From assembly GCA_009746045.1 (NCBI GenBank), contig RPFO01002171.1, positions 7,501 through 71,500 on the forward strand: a stretch of 64,000 nt of DNA. Direction: 5' to 3'. A program made the position numbers and the translations under genes. The number at the start of each line of letters is the position of its first letter. The stretch's first letter is position 1. Below are positions 44,481 to 55,101 of the stretch, piece after piece. This DNA is from Mesostigma viride. Its lineage: Eukaryota > Streptophyta > Mesostigmatophyceae > Mesostigmatales > Mesostigmataceae. Under the pieces are notes generated by a model. The model did not search any database. It saw only the letters and a program-made list of their open reading frames with translations, and was not told where the DNA came from.

Positions 44481-46097
44481 ATGCCGCGTAACATGGAAGG
44501 GTCGGGCCGTAAGGCCCCGAAGGTGACTCATCCGCCCTTCCACTTTTATCAAGCGGTTCGGGAGGGTGATCCTGACAGATTGAAGGAAATTATGGATGCT
44601 GACCCTTACTATCTTACCCAGGATAACGGCGGCGGTGCACCTCTGCATTTTGCTGTCACGTATAAACAGATTGACATGGTATACCACCTGCTCAGCATGG
44701 GTGCCGAGATCAACCAACGAGACGTGAACGGTCGGACGCCGCTTCACCGCGCGGCCTATCTGTTTCACCTCGAAGGCTACCCGCAAATCTACGAACTGCT
44801 GCTGTCCAAGGGCGCGGACCCGAGCATCGTGACCAAGAGCATAATTCCACCCCCGGAGCCCACGCAGCTCCAGCGGGAGGATGCCCTGCCGTGCGACCTC
44901 CTCGCCCGCCCGGAGAAAGACCTGGCAAAGCTGCAGGCGCTCGAGGCCAAGTACGCGGACACGCCCAAGGCTCGCGAGCCGCACGAGGACATCGGCGACT
45001 TCTGGGCGCTGTACGACTACGGGCTGGAGACGCTCAAGACGTGGGAGAAGGGGTACCAGCACCCGTACCCCGAGATCAAGCAGCGTGAGGAGGCGGCGCG
45101 CATCCGCAAGGAGAAGATTGCCAAGCTGGCTAAGGAAGGGAAGATTAAGACACTGGCCGCGCCACCGCCCGAGGATAAGGCGCCCGTGTGCCTGCTCTTC
45201 CCCGGCCAGGGGTCCCAGGCCGCCGGAATGCTCAAGGACCTCCAGAGCCACCCTGCGGTCCAGAAGCTGGTCGAGTCGGCTAATTCTATTCTCGGCTACG
45301 ACCTCCTTGACGTGTGCCTGAACGGTCCGCAGGCCAAGCTGGACGACACAGTCCACGCGCAGCCTGCGCTATTTCTGGCCGGCATGGCAGCGCTGGAGAA
45401 GCTCAAGGCAGACGACCCGGCCATCCTGGCCCGCGTGGGGGCCACCGCGGGGCTGAGCTTGGGCGAGTACACCGCCCTCTGTGCCGCGGGCGTGTTTAGC
45501 TTTGAGGACGGCATGCGGCTCGTCCAGGTGCGCGCTACCAGCATGGCTGCTGCCGCCGCCACCGGGAAGCCCCACGGGATGCTCACCGTGGTCGGCCTTC
45601 CCGACGCCGACCTGGAGGCCATCTGCGCGCAGGTGACGGCGGGCAAGGAAGGTGCTGTCTGCCAGGTGGCCAACCTGCTCTTCCCCCAGGGCCGCGTGCT
45701 TTCGGGCCACCGTGACCTGCTCGAGGAGGCCAAGGCCAAGGCAACCGCGATGGGGGCGCTGAAGGCGCAGGAGGTGGCGGTGAGCGGGGGCTTCCACACG
45801 CCGCTCATGAAGAGCGCCAGCGAGGCGCTGGGTCGTGCCATCGCCAGCATCACGCTGCACGATCCGGCGTTCCCTGTATATAGCAACGTGACTGCGGCGC
45901 CGATGGCCAAGGACGACGTCCCGGCGCTGCTCATGCGGCAGCTGGTGGAGCCGGTGCGGTGGGAGGACCTGGTCAAGGCGTTGGTGGGCGCGGGCAAGGT
46001 CGAGATGATTGAGCTGGGGCCGGGGGCGCAGCTCAAGGCGATGACCAAGCGCATCGACAAGGACGCGTGGGCCAAGTTCAAGAACGTGCCCGCATGA
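44481..46097 (+). CDS. Ankyrin-repeat / malonyl-CoA:ACP transacylase fusion, single exon
   Basis: This protein of 538 residues has no introns. Residues about 20-120 form ankyrin repeats (GGAPLHFAVTYKQIDMVYHL, then NGRTPLHRAAYLF). Residues 125-235 are a charged linker rich in Lys/Glu. Residues 236-535 are a complete FabD/MCAT acyltransferase, which moves malonyl from CoA to the acyl carrier protein in type II fatty-acid synthesis. Visible sites: the GQGSQ loop (242-246), nucleophile Ser326 in GLSLGEY, Arg351 for the malonyl carboxylate, and His439 in GGFHTPLM. The MCAT part alone has normal FabD length. No transit peptide is obvious in front of the ankyrin part. Ankyrin repeats usually bind protein, so docking to another synthase component is conceivable but not shown. 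GC is higher than in the flanks. Confidence 0.95.
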   Translation: MPRNMEGSGRKAPKVTHPPFHFYQAVREGDPDRLKEIMDADPYYLTQDNGGGAPLHFAVTYKQIDMVYHLLSMGAEINQRDVNGRTPLHRAAYLFHLEGYPQIYELLLSKGADPSIVTKSIIPPPEPTQLQREDALPCDLLARPEKDLAKLQALEAKYADTPKAREPHEDIGDFWALYDYGLETLKTWEKGYQHPYPEIKQREEAARIRKEKIAKLAKEGKIKTLAAPPPEDKAPVCLLFPGQGSQAAGMLKDLQSHPAVQKLVESANSILGYDLLDVCLNGPQAKLDDTVHAQPALFLAGMAALEKLKADDPAILARVGATAGLSLGEYTALCAAGVFSFEDGMRLVQVRATSMAAAAATGKPHGMLTVVGLPDADLEAICAQVTAGKEGAVCQVANLLFPQGRVLSGHRDLLEEAKAKATAMGALKAQEVAVSGGFHTPLMKSASEALGRAIASITLHDPAFPVYSNVTAAPMAKDDVPALLMRQLVEPVRWEDLVKALVGAGKVEMIELGPGAQLKAMTKRIDKDAWAKFKNVPA

Positions 46098-47084
46098 GAG
46101 GGCCAGGTTGCGCGAGGGCGGTCCCCTCCCCAAAGGGATCGGATTGCGATGCTCTAGAGGGTGGGGTTTGCTGGGCCGCCATGCATACATGCATGCATGC
46201 ACCAAGGGCCTTCTTAGCTGTGCAGCAAACCAGGCATCACTGCGGGATGAGCGGCCGCCATGACTTCAGTGTCAGTGGAGTCGGGCATGACTCCAAGAAC
46301 TCGGTGGTGTCGTGCGTGCAGGTGTGCTTGATCAGGATTTGCTGGGGAAGGGCGTTGCGGCTGTCCACCTGAGCAACATGTCGCAGCAAGCCGCATGACT
46401 CGTGCGGTGGTTTCTTGGCTCAGTTGTGGCAAGTTTACTGGCGAGTAGGCGTGCTGATTTCCGGGCGGTTCCGCTTGTCTAAGGAGGCCTGCCTTCTCAC
46501 CCTGTTTGGTACTGTTGCCTTGGATGTATAGCAATCAGGCAACGGTTTGGTGCTCAACTTAGTTTTCAGCAAGTTTATTGCAGATGGGGTGTGAATATTT
46601 ATGTGTAAGTTTCTTACCGATGGGCTTTCTGTTCATGACGTGGTTGAGGAGGCTGGAGCTGCCGTGCTTCTTCTTTCATCTTTGGCAGGATGGCCCAAGA
46701 CAGTGCGCAGATGCATCCGTGGAGTAGATACCTGACGCCAGCAGCTGGTGGTAGGCCATGTGAAAGCCAGTGCTAGAATAGCCAGCATGTGCCAAGCTTG
46801 TGTACCGCTTCAAAAGCAGTCTGGGCAATGTAGGGTATTCCTTCAGTGATTGTTTGCCACAAGTTGCCATGACTGTCTGTTATTTAAAGGTTTATTTTAA
46901 GAATGCTGGCCAGACGCATACTTGTTTTTAAGATGTATTGGCATGGGCCAGTTACAGCAGTCGTAGAGACATAGAAGACATGGAAGCATGCACTAGCAAC
47001 TGCTTCATGGCCAGTTGCTAGACATACACAATTGCATGGAGTTCGTTGTAGAAGTCGCCCGGTTTTTTAGCTATTTCTAGCTAA
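46098..47084. other. 3' flank of the malonyltransferase gene
   Basis: No gene was recognised in about 1 kb. The first part is probably 3' UTR. Confidence 0.4.
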
Positions 47085-47215
47085 CTAATACAATAAAATT
47101 AAATTATAACATGCCTCCGTGGGGAGATCATGTAGCACATATTCCTTGATGGATGGGTGGATTGGAGGGAGCCGCGTAATCGAACTAACCTAACCCTAAG
47201 CTACTTAGTCTAGAA
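47085..47215 (-). mobile_element. Short interspersed element with AAATT tail and stem-loop
   Basis: From AAATTAAATTATAACATGCC the sequence continues CTCCGTGGGGAGATCATG, TAGCACATATTC, a GATGGATGG stretch and GAGCCGCGTAATCGAACTA. It matches 53473-53590 over about 115 bp. Read on minus, the 3' end is identical to that of the reverse-transcriptase fragment at 34006-34502. Confidence 0.8.
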
Positions 47216-47334
47216 AAATCCTAACTACATCAAGGAGCTAACTATATCAAGGAGCTATCTCTAGCTAACTATATATAAGTGAGACAACTAGATGGTTATT
47301 TTCCTTGTGTGTACTTGCATGGCAGCCGGTCATA

Positions 47335-47372
47335 GATTTCTAGCTGCAGGCATGCGCTGGTTGTCTCTTTCA
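47335..47372 (+). mobile_element. Partial copy of the GGTTGTCTCCTTG-ended element
   Basis: GCATGCGCTGGTTGTCTCTTTCAT matches the family 3' end with a few changes. Confidence 0.55.
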
Positions 47373-47428
47373 TAGCTACATGCATGTATAGTGAGTAATT
47401 AGTACGAAAGTTCTTTGTTGATCTCTAC

Positions 47429-47562
47429 AGAGTGCATTCTGATCAGGCACTCCGCAAAGGTGAAAACCATTTGCGTGCAGTGCCGGGCCGCGGAAAACGC
47501 GGAAAAACGCGATCTGCAAATGAATCCGACCGGAATCGAACTGGGGACCTCTCAGAGTGCAT
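47429..47562 (-). mobile_element. 5'-truncated SINE-like copy with perfect 9-bp target duplication
   Basis: The body is 47438-47553, flanked by AGAGTGCAT at 47429-47437 and 47554-47562. It matches 21618-21735 and keeps the B-box region (CCGGAATCGAACTGGGGACC on plus) but has lost the A-box half. Confidence 0.9.
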
Positions 47563-47569
47563 GGCCGGT

Positions 47570-47700
47570 AATTAATTAATTAATTAATTAATTAATTAAT
47601 TAGACTCGATCGCGTGCTCCCGTTGGGGAGTCACGGAGCATCAACCCCGATGGATGGATGGATGGGTGCAAACAGTCCTACCGGTCTAATCTATCTACAT
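47570..47700 (-). mobile_element. Stem-loop/TTAA-tailed short element with GATGG stretch
   Basis: A TTAA tract (47570-47601) is followed by CGTGCTCCCGTTGGGGAGTC, then ACGGAGCAT, CCCCGATGGATGGATGG and AACAGTCCTACCGGTCTAA. Its nearest relatives are the two copies at 54.2-54.7 kb. Confidence 0.8.
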
Positions 47701-48002
47701 CAGCTACGTACGACATCTATCTAACAGCATTCTAACTACAACATCTATCTAGACAGCTGCACGCTGCCCATGGCCGGTAGCGCGCTACATTTGCATGCAT
47801 GCATCTTGTCTCCATCCTTGATGTTCGATCATATGCAATGTCTGCAAGCTTGTAATTAGGTAGAAGCCCACTAGCTACAACATAAACATTCCATTTGTTA
47901 CATGCAAATTACCAGCGAGGAACTGCGCATGCACATGCATGCAGCCGGCAAATCATACGTATCGTCAGTTGTCTAACTTAGTATTGATAATATATAATAC
48001 CC

Positions 48003-49743
48003 GGATGTCGCGCACGCTCCTCGCCTATATGGACGATATCCATGCCCTTGGCCCGGCCGACGCTGTGGTTGCCGCCTTGGCTGCCCTTGAAGTGGCCATG
48101 GCGGCCATCAACCATCGGCTCACACTCCCCATGCAAGTGTGCAGTCTTTTCGCCCATGCATGCAGGGGGGCTGCTTCCCCGCGGCTATCCCGCGGGGGCC
48201 TTGGCGTGGGCGCGTGGTTTCTCGTGCCTGGGGCCCGTCCCCGTGGGTGACCCTGACTACGTCGTAGGAGCTCCGGCCGGGCCACCGTGGAACAGCGCAC
48301 CCATGTCGTCGAGACTTGGGCGAGCCTCAAGGACCCCCAGACCAAAGGGCTCCTCCTGTGGTTTTGCGCCCACCCGCGGGTGGTTCAGTGGCTCCGTGGC
48401 GCTCCCCCCCACTTGGTGCGGGTTGCCGCAGAAGGCCACGACGAGCGCATTCATCAAGCCGCCTTGCAGGTGCTCCTCCCCGGCCCTATCCTGCCAGCTC
48501 ACTCCATGCACTTGGCCACCCTCTCCTGCCGCATGGGCGGGTGTGGGCTCACCCGCGCCACCCGCCTCGCCCCCGCCGCCTTCCTTGGCTCTGTTGCTCA
48601 GGCCTGGGCGGAGATCCGCCGGTTGGTCCCCAGCGCTGTCAGCGCCATTCCCGACTTGGTCACCCCATCCCCCTTCCCCTTCGTGCAGGCTGTGCAGGAT
48701 TCTTACCTCGGGATCCAGCAGGCCTGCCACCTCGTCCGCCCCACCCTGGAGGCCGTACGTCCACCGACGCCTGCCCCGGGGCACGCCCGGCGTGTCCACT
48801 GTCGTCAGTCCTAGTGTCTTCCCTGCCTGCGTTCATGAAAAACAACAAAAGACCTACGCGGGTACATATAGTGGTTGTCTCCTTGATACTACACTGTGCC
48901 GACTGGATGGGTCTGCATGCGAGCTTGAACGATCAGGGGAAGGCTTGGCTTCACTCCGTTTCCCTTGAGCTAGGGGAGCGTGGGGACCGCATTCCTGCGC
49001 GCCCTCGACCATGAGCCCTTTGTTCACGCTGGTTCCGGCCCTTTACGCCATCGATCGCTCTCCGCCACCAGCTGTTTGCCCCGCAACCTCTCATCACAGC
49101 GGGTGCGTCCTGCGGCAGCGCTGCGGGCTTGCTCTCGATACTACTGGGCGCACTACATCGCGTGCATGGGTGGCCAGCAGAACTGGTCAGAACTGGTTCC
49201 TCTATCTCCATATACCGCTCTCCTCCGGGTGGTGTTTGCCATATATGGTTCGGTCGGTCTTTCCCCACTGAGTCACACCATCAAGTGCGAGGACGCGGAT
49301 GGGGCTACCCTTTACTCACCCAGCCACCGCCCCGACATTATAATTACCGTGCTTGACTATGACGAGCAGGGTTGCCACCTGCTCATCGATGTCTTCGTGG
49401 CTCGGCCGCTCTCCGGTCGCCACGTAATCCTCCGGGCGGCTGTGGCTGAGCGCGCGCGACAAGTTTGCCTCCTACGGCAATGTGGGGCCCCACCGGGTCA
49501 TCCCCTTTGTCCTTGAGGAGTTCGGGGCCATGGGCCGAAAGACAGCGGATCGAGTTTTTCCACGAGTGCTGCCAGCGCCGTGAGGACCGCCTTGACCTCG
49601 AGGGTCAGACCGCCCCGCACGGGTCTGCCCGCACGTGGTCCTCGTATTGGCGGCAGCGCCTGTCACTCGCCCTCACTCGCACCGTGGCTGATGTGCTATT
49701 CCGCCGCACCCGGGCCGACTTTGTCGCGACCCATGCGGTCTAG
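48003..49743 (+). mobile_element. 5'-truncated LINE ORF2: YMDD reverse transcriptase to CCHC/PD-(D/E)XK end
   Basis: The copy begins near the polymerase catalytic box: TLLAYMDDIHALGPADAV. Further frames carry a thumb/connection-like part (TWASLKDPQTKGLLLWFCAH, RMGGCGLTRATRLAPAAFL), then HYIACMGGQQN (knuckle, partly decayed), KCEDADGATLYSPSHRPDII with CHLLIDVFVARPL (PD-(D/E)XK-like core, in frame here), and the same C-terminus as at 14.7 and 16.4 kb. At least four frame changes make it a pseudogene. A 20-bp GTGGTTGTCTCCTTGATACT patch lies at 48869-48888. Confidence 0.88.
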
Positions 49744-50989
49744 ATCCCTCCCAGGCCTGCATGGTGGGCCGGCAGCGATGTTGCTGCGTGTCGTAGTAAT
49801 TTTGTGATGCAAAGTTAGTTGTACCTTGTGCAGCTGGCATGATCCTTGGATGTCCGTGGACATCAGATTCCTAATAATTTCTTCAGGGTTCTTCAAGTCA
49901 TCTCGGGGTTTTCCTTATGTTGCATGCCCCTCTCACCTCCGCAACTTATCATTCTCAATGTATTTGAATATATAATAGTGGCAAATGTCAAAGCAAACTA
50001 TCCAAATGCAATCTCTAAAAGCCAATCTAAAAGTTAAACTAAATGCTGCCGACTCATGATAGGTCTACCGGTACGTGAAGAAAAATGCGAAAAATCGGCT
50101 CCAAAGTACTAGCCTAAGATCTCGATCTGGAATAGACCCCACTGTAACGTCCTCCCATCGATGTTAGATTGGCCGCCATGCGTCCAGGATAGTTGTTTCA
50201 CTTGATATAAGTGAGATACGGAGAGTGTCGACGTTTCACATCAATGGGCGGACATACATGCATGCCCGACATGGGAGTTCCTTATGTAGAGCCATGCTAG
50301 GCATGTGCTAGCTAGCTATAAGGAATAGGAACTTCACTTAAGAAGGCAGTAGGTACTCACGCGTGCAATCATGCAGACTAACAACAGGACACGTGCATGC
50401 CGTGTGCACATGCCGCATGCACCAATTGAGGATGGAAAAGCAGACATCGAGAGAGAAAGAAGAGACGTCTTGCAAATCATCGATGGAAAACGAGCCGTAG
50501 CCGATAGCAACCATCAGTATACATCTCAGTTTATCGTAGTACATCCTCCATGCAAGTTATCACCGCTGGCATCATAACAAAAGAAATCAGGCCAAATGTT
50601 GCCAAAGCCAACGTGCAAAAACAACAAGAATGTTGTTCATTACTTCAAGACTTGCCGTTAGATTGCTGGGTTGGCCTACGAAACGGCATCAGGTTCCCAT
50701 GTGCTGAGTGCATCTGCACACCAGCATAAATAAATAAACAAGTGCCTGGGAATCCTTGTGCCGGCAATCAGGAGGCAGCCGAGGCAATCCTACTCCTCAA
50801 TGCATCATGGGAGTTAGTCCAGGCGTCCTCAAAGCCAGCTGGCCTTCAAATGACTCCCTCGTAAAGTGACCTCCTCAAGTGAGAGGAGATATGGCTTCAA
50901 GGAGTTGACTGCTCCGGTGGAGCATGCCGGTCACATGTAACAATCAGTAAACGGGCCACTCTGTCGGTAGGTGGCTGAGCCGGGGCTCG
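49744..50989. other. Convergent spacer up to the HSP20 gene, no gene seen
   Basis: The part just left of 50990 is probably HSP20 3' UTR. No recognisable repeat or coding exon was found between the LINE end and that point. Confidence 0.4.
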
Positions 50990-51670
50990 TTATGGAGAGA
51001 AACAGGGGGAAGCAGTCCCATCGCTAGCCGTCTCGTTGCGCAGGTCCTCGAACCGCCTGGGTCTCCCCATGGTATCATGGAACGAAGGATCATTAGGCTT
51101 GCCCCCATCCTTCCGCCCGCTGAACCTCCGTACCATATTGCCGATGCGGCTTCCGATGCCAGCTTCGGTCTTTTTGCGAAGCTTGATGTGAGTGATCCCA
51201 TTCGCGTCGCAAGTAGCCGTGACGCCTTGAAAACTAGCATCCGCCGGGAGTTTGATTTCACAGGTGTATTTATGCCAGCTTTGTGCAACGTTGTCGTTGA
51301 AAACATTCTTGTGCTTGCTCATCTCAGCCCTCGCATTGATGGTCATAAGTCTTGTTTCTGTGTTGATTCGGACGTCCACATCTTCCTTCGCCACTCCGGG
51401 CATGTCCAGCATATATACGTAGTCCCATGGCGTTGCTACCTCCTGGGCGGTCACCACCGACGTAGTTGCTTTGGCCATGATGGGTGAGGACACCCAGGAA
51501 GAAGCAGCGCCATCTACATCCAAGAGTGTGCGCTTTGCTTGCGGTTTGTCGGCGAATTCCTCCTCGTCGTTAAATTCCTCGACAATCATTTTCTCGCTAG
51601 CGCTGCAATTAGGGGCGCGCCTGCGTTTACTTTGAAAACTGGTATTGCCGAACGTAAATAGAGTTTTCAC
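50990..51670 (-). CDS. Small heat-shock protein (HSP20/alpha-crystallin domain), single exon
   Basis: This protein of 226 residues is a class of ATP-independent chaperone that holds unfolding proteins. The alpha-crystallin domain spans about residues 78-168: TPWDYVYMLDMPGVAKEDVD, RLMTINARAEM, then YTCEIKLPADASFQGVTATC and NGITHIKLRK. The N-terminal 75 residues include an acidic stretch. The C-terminal 55 residues are basic, then polar, and lack the usual I-x-I/V anchor. There is no intron. The Met at residue 28 is an alternative start. The first Arg/Lys-rich residues could be a weak targeting signal, which is uncertain. It is tail-to-tail with the LINE-bearing gap and far (5.2 kb) from the next gene upstream of it. 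Confidence 0.9.
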   Translation of the reverse strand: MKTLFTFGNTSFQSKRRRAPNCSASEKMIVEEFNDEEEFADKPQAKRTLLDVDGAASSWVSSPIMAKATTSVVTAQEVATPWDYVYMLDMPGVAKEDVDVRINTETRLMTINARAEMSKHKNVFNDNVAQSWHKYTCEIKLPADASFQGVTATCDANGITHIKLRKKTEAGIGSRIGNMVRRFSGRKDGGKPNDPSFHDTMGRPRRFEDLRNETASDGTASPCFSP

Positions 51671-53472
51671 ATAATGGTCCTATTCAGAGATTTTCGCAAA
51701 TTGTTGACCATTGAATGGGAACACAGACAAACCTGGCAGCCATGACGAAGTCCCAACGATCTGAAGTTCATGATTGCTCATTAGAGAGTTTTTGCAGAAG
51801 CTTTAGAGTTAGCTTCGACATGAACTCCTCACTCGTAAAATCGGGCGTAACCAAGGCCGAGTTTACGTAACGCCTACGGTACTCAACGACAATGGACGAC
51901 TGCTGAACGGCGTCTGAATTCCGTATTTTTGGGGCCGACAGCCGATGTATAGCGTCTTTAGATGGAACGCGATTTCGCCGAATTTCGTGCGAATCTACTT
52001 TAGCTCAGATCGGTCGTCCGAGGGTGCAAAAACAACTTAATTCTGGCGACCAGCTGGTGCACCTTTAATTTTGCTGCGCGAGCGCTATGAAAGAAAACAA
52101 GGACCGCGACGACGGTGATATCGAGCTATGGCGGACGAGGTGTGGGAGCCCGAATCGGCGTGCCCAGCGGCCATGTCGACCGACCAGTCAGTTCCGGGCG
52201 TCGGCAGCATGCCTGAAGACGCTGCCGCTATGGCTAGGGACGCCCCCATGGGCGACGTCAGCCATGAGGGAGCAGACCAGCCACTTCCGCGGACCGATTT
52301 TTTTCGTTACAGCTGCAAACAAATATGTACCACTGAAATCAGGCATTTTCGCGGGACGAAGGTGAAGACGACGGTGATGGCGGCAGGTTGATCTCGCCAG
52401 TTTTCGCGCGAATTTCAGTGGCTGTTGGGTGGCACGACCATGATTAATTAAACTCATGCTCCCGCTGGGGATTCACGGAGCACCGGAGTGCTTTTAATCC
52501 CTGTACGACCATGATGATGCGTTTCTAGGTTGATAATTGGGTTTCTACGAGTTTATTGAGGTACTGGGGCAAAGGAAGCGTAGATTTTTCCAGTTTCTCA
52601 CCCAACTTTCATGCGGAAACCCTGGAAACCGGCATACATATTATTACGGCAAGACTCGGTTCTGCTGCGGCACCATGCTTGGTATTTCCATGATGTATCG
52701 ACTACGTAACACATGTTTTTTCATTCCGAACGCACGGACTCTCGGCTAAACGGAGATTTTTGCAGACTTTTATTGGGTAGCTCCGGGCATCAGGGTGCCT
52801 GCAAATAGCGTAAGGCGTGACCGTGGCTATTGCTACGGTATGCTGTATTTTCCTGGAAATGGCCTCTACCACCGGCTCAAGCGTGCGTGCAGGCGTAAGT
52901 ATATCGTGTGTCTACCTAGTTTCTGCCAGTTTTCCGCTTATTTCTACCAACCTCTGCCCAGCCTCTCTAAGACCGCCATCCTGCTCGCGGTTGCTTGCAT
53001 GTCAGCCATAGCAGGGTGCAGTTGTGCAGTATTCAGGTGCTGCATGCGTCGTCAAGCCGTGCATATGTCGTGAGGATTGGATATTGATGGTTTATACTGC
53101 GTTGATTGTGCAAGAAGATCAGCTAGGTGCCCATGATAATGGTGAACAATCATGTGTTGTTAGTATCTTGCCAGCATTTGCTAGCATGCATTCCAGCGTC
53201 ATCTTTGCCTGCATGTAAGCTCATGGATCACTCAACCTACCCAAGCCTTGAATTACGCGTGCCTCTTTCTTTCAGTATTGCACGCGTTATGGAATGAAAA
53301 CCCAGCACCTCCCTTGCCACAAGGCACGTGCTCAACACATTGTGAGAGTGGATGATGCTTTGGCTGTGCCTGCCTGATTCAGTCATATGATGTCATCCAG
53401 TCATATGCTGCATGTTTGATGCCGTATAACTTATACAGCACCCATTTTCAACGTTTTGACCCTCCTAGCTCA
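51671..53472. other. Divergent spacer, left part
   Basis: Open frames at 52087-52391 and 52795-53218 show no family resemblance and no reliable splice context. A stem-loop repeat end lies at 52442-52509. No gene is called. Confidence 0.3.
52442..52509 (-). mobile_element. Stem-loop/TTAA-tailed short element, truncated
   Basis: ATTAATTAAACTCATGCTCC, then CGCTGGGGATTCACGGAGCAC and GTGCTTTTAATCCCTGTA match the 3' end of the 21.8-kb copy on the other strand. Confidence 0.75.
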
Positions 53473-53600
53473 TTAAAAAAAAATTAAATTAAATTAAATT
53501 AAATTATAACATGCCTCCGTGGGGAGGTCATGTAGCACATATTTCATGATGGATGGGGTGGAGGAAGCCGCGTGATCGAACTATCCTAACTCTATCTAGA
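53473..53600 (-). mobile_element. Short interspersed element with AAATT tail and stem-loop
   Basis: An AAATT tract (53478-53507) is followed by ATAACATGCCTCCGTGGGGAG, TCATGTAGCACATATTTC and GAAGCCGCGTGATCGAACTA. It is homologous to 47085-47215. Confidence 0.82.
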
Positions 53601-54177
53601 AAACTAGCTCATTATGGCCCCGTTCATGGGGCTCGTGTCGTTGCGTCATGTTGTGAAGGGCTCTCATTTCCCCCACTGCTTTGTACTGCCTTGCGTTTGT
53701 GATGCTAATGAAAAATAGCTCCAGTGGGCCTGAGTTTTGTTCCACAGAGCCTGCATATCTTGCCCATAGCTCGTGCAAGTAGCCAGATTTTTTTCATGAA
53801 CCATTTGACAGTGAATAAGCACATGACTAGTGACCTAGGGTCAACAAATTGTTGTCATGGTCAGACCCCCCTGTATTCAAACCAGTGTATCTCTCCAATG
53901 AGTTAGCATTTGATAGGTCTGAGTAGCTAAAAAAATCTTTTGATTTACGGGCTTTCAGGGAAGTATTGACTATTGACTATGGGGGAAAAAATTCCTAGAT
54001 GGTATGACGTGTTCTATAAATTGCTCACAACACAATATATGGCGCTCTAACAAAAAACACACAGGCAAAGGAATGGGCAAGATTTTGACATGTCTCACTT
54101 CATAGAATCTTGGCTCAAACAATGAATTAATTTTAATTGGAATTCATTCATTCGTTCATGCCCATAGTTGCCTCCAT

Positions 54178-54484
54178 TAGTTAATTAATTAATTAAGCTC
54201 GTGCTCCCGCTCATGGGGAGTCACGAAGCATAACCCCCGATGGATGGATGGATGGATGGATGGGTGGGTGGGTGGGTGGGTGGGTGGGTGGGTGGGTGGG
54301 TGGGTGGGTGGGTGGGTGGGTGGGTGGGTGGGTGGGTGGGTGGGTGGGTGGTGGGTGGGTGGGTGGGTGGGTGGGTGGGTGGGTGGGTGGGTGGGTGGGT
54401 GGGTGGGTGGGTGGGTGGGTGGGTGGGTGGGTGGGTGGGTGGGTGGGTGGGTGGGTGGGTGGGTGGGTGGGTGGGTGGGTACAC
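54178..54484 (-). mobile_element. Stem-loop/TTAA-tailed short element whose internal tetranucleotide has expanded
   Basis: The TTAA tail (54178-54196), stem-loop (CGTGCTCCCGCTCATGGGGA) and GAAGCATAACCCCCGATGG match 47570-47700. Next come five GATG units (54240-54260) and then about 55 GGTG units up to 54480 with one interruption near 54350. The element then resumes with ACACGCAATCCTAACGGTCTA. Confidence 0.88.
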
Positions 54485-54555
54485 GCAATCCTAACGGTCT
54501 AAGCTATCCACAAGCTGACTACAAAAAAGTTGCCTCCATAGTTATAGAGTAGGAC

Positions 54556-54665
54556 TGTTCTTTTTTTTTTGTAGATAGCTTAGACCGGTAGGATTGCGTG
54601 TACCCATCAATCCATCCATCGGGGGTTCATGCTCTGTACGGACTCCCCGGGAGCACGAGTTTACT
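54556..54665 (+). mobile_element. Inverted, unexpanded copy of the same short element
   Basis: TTAGACCGGTAGGATTGCGT, ACCCATCAATCCATCCATCG, GGGGTTCATGCTCTGTACGG and CTCCCCGGGAGCACGAGTTTA mirror 54178-54500, so the two form an inverted pair. Confidence 0.85.
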
Positions 54666-55071
54666 AATGTCGAGTGGGCACAAGTCTGAAGCAAGCGGAT
54701 GAAGATGGAATGGGATGTCCATATTGATCAAGCTGTCTAGTAAATTATTTAATTGCTCGGCAATTTACACTGTAGACTGCGTCACGTAAATGTCTAGTTG
54801 TCTCACTTAATCTAGCTTCTAGCTATGACTTGCGATGATAGTTGTCTCACTCAATATTTTATTAGTAGGGCAGCTGGCATTCACAAACTTGGCACTTGTC
54901 CAGGACTAGAGCAATTGTCTTAGTGACTTGATCCTAACGGCCGAGTATGATTTTCATGAGTTAGTCTGAGTTATGATTTAAAATTATTATGATCTCACTT
55001 AATATCACCTCATACCCTGAATAGACGTATAGCACATCTATGCGCACGTGCTGGCCATTGATTAAGAATGT

Positions 55072-55101
55072 TTCTTGCCTGCGCTGGTTGTCTCCTTGAT
55101 G
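55072..55101 (+). mobile_element. Truncated copy (about 30 bp) of the GGTTGTCTCCTTG-ended element
   Basis: CTTGCCTGCGCTGGTTGTCT then CCTTGAT is an exact match to the family 3' end. No clear target duplication was found. Confidence 0.7.

Noticed and set aside
44382-46205. Minus frames of 261-324 residues opposite the ankyrin-malonyltransferase gene
   Set aside because: They are shadows of a high-GC coding strand; the plus frame has all domain motifs.
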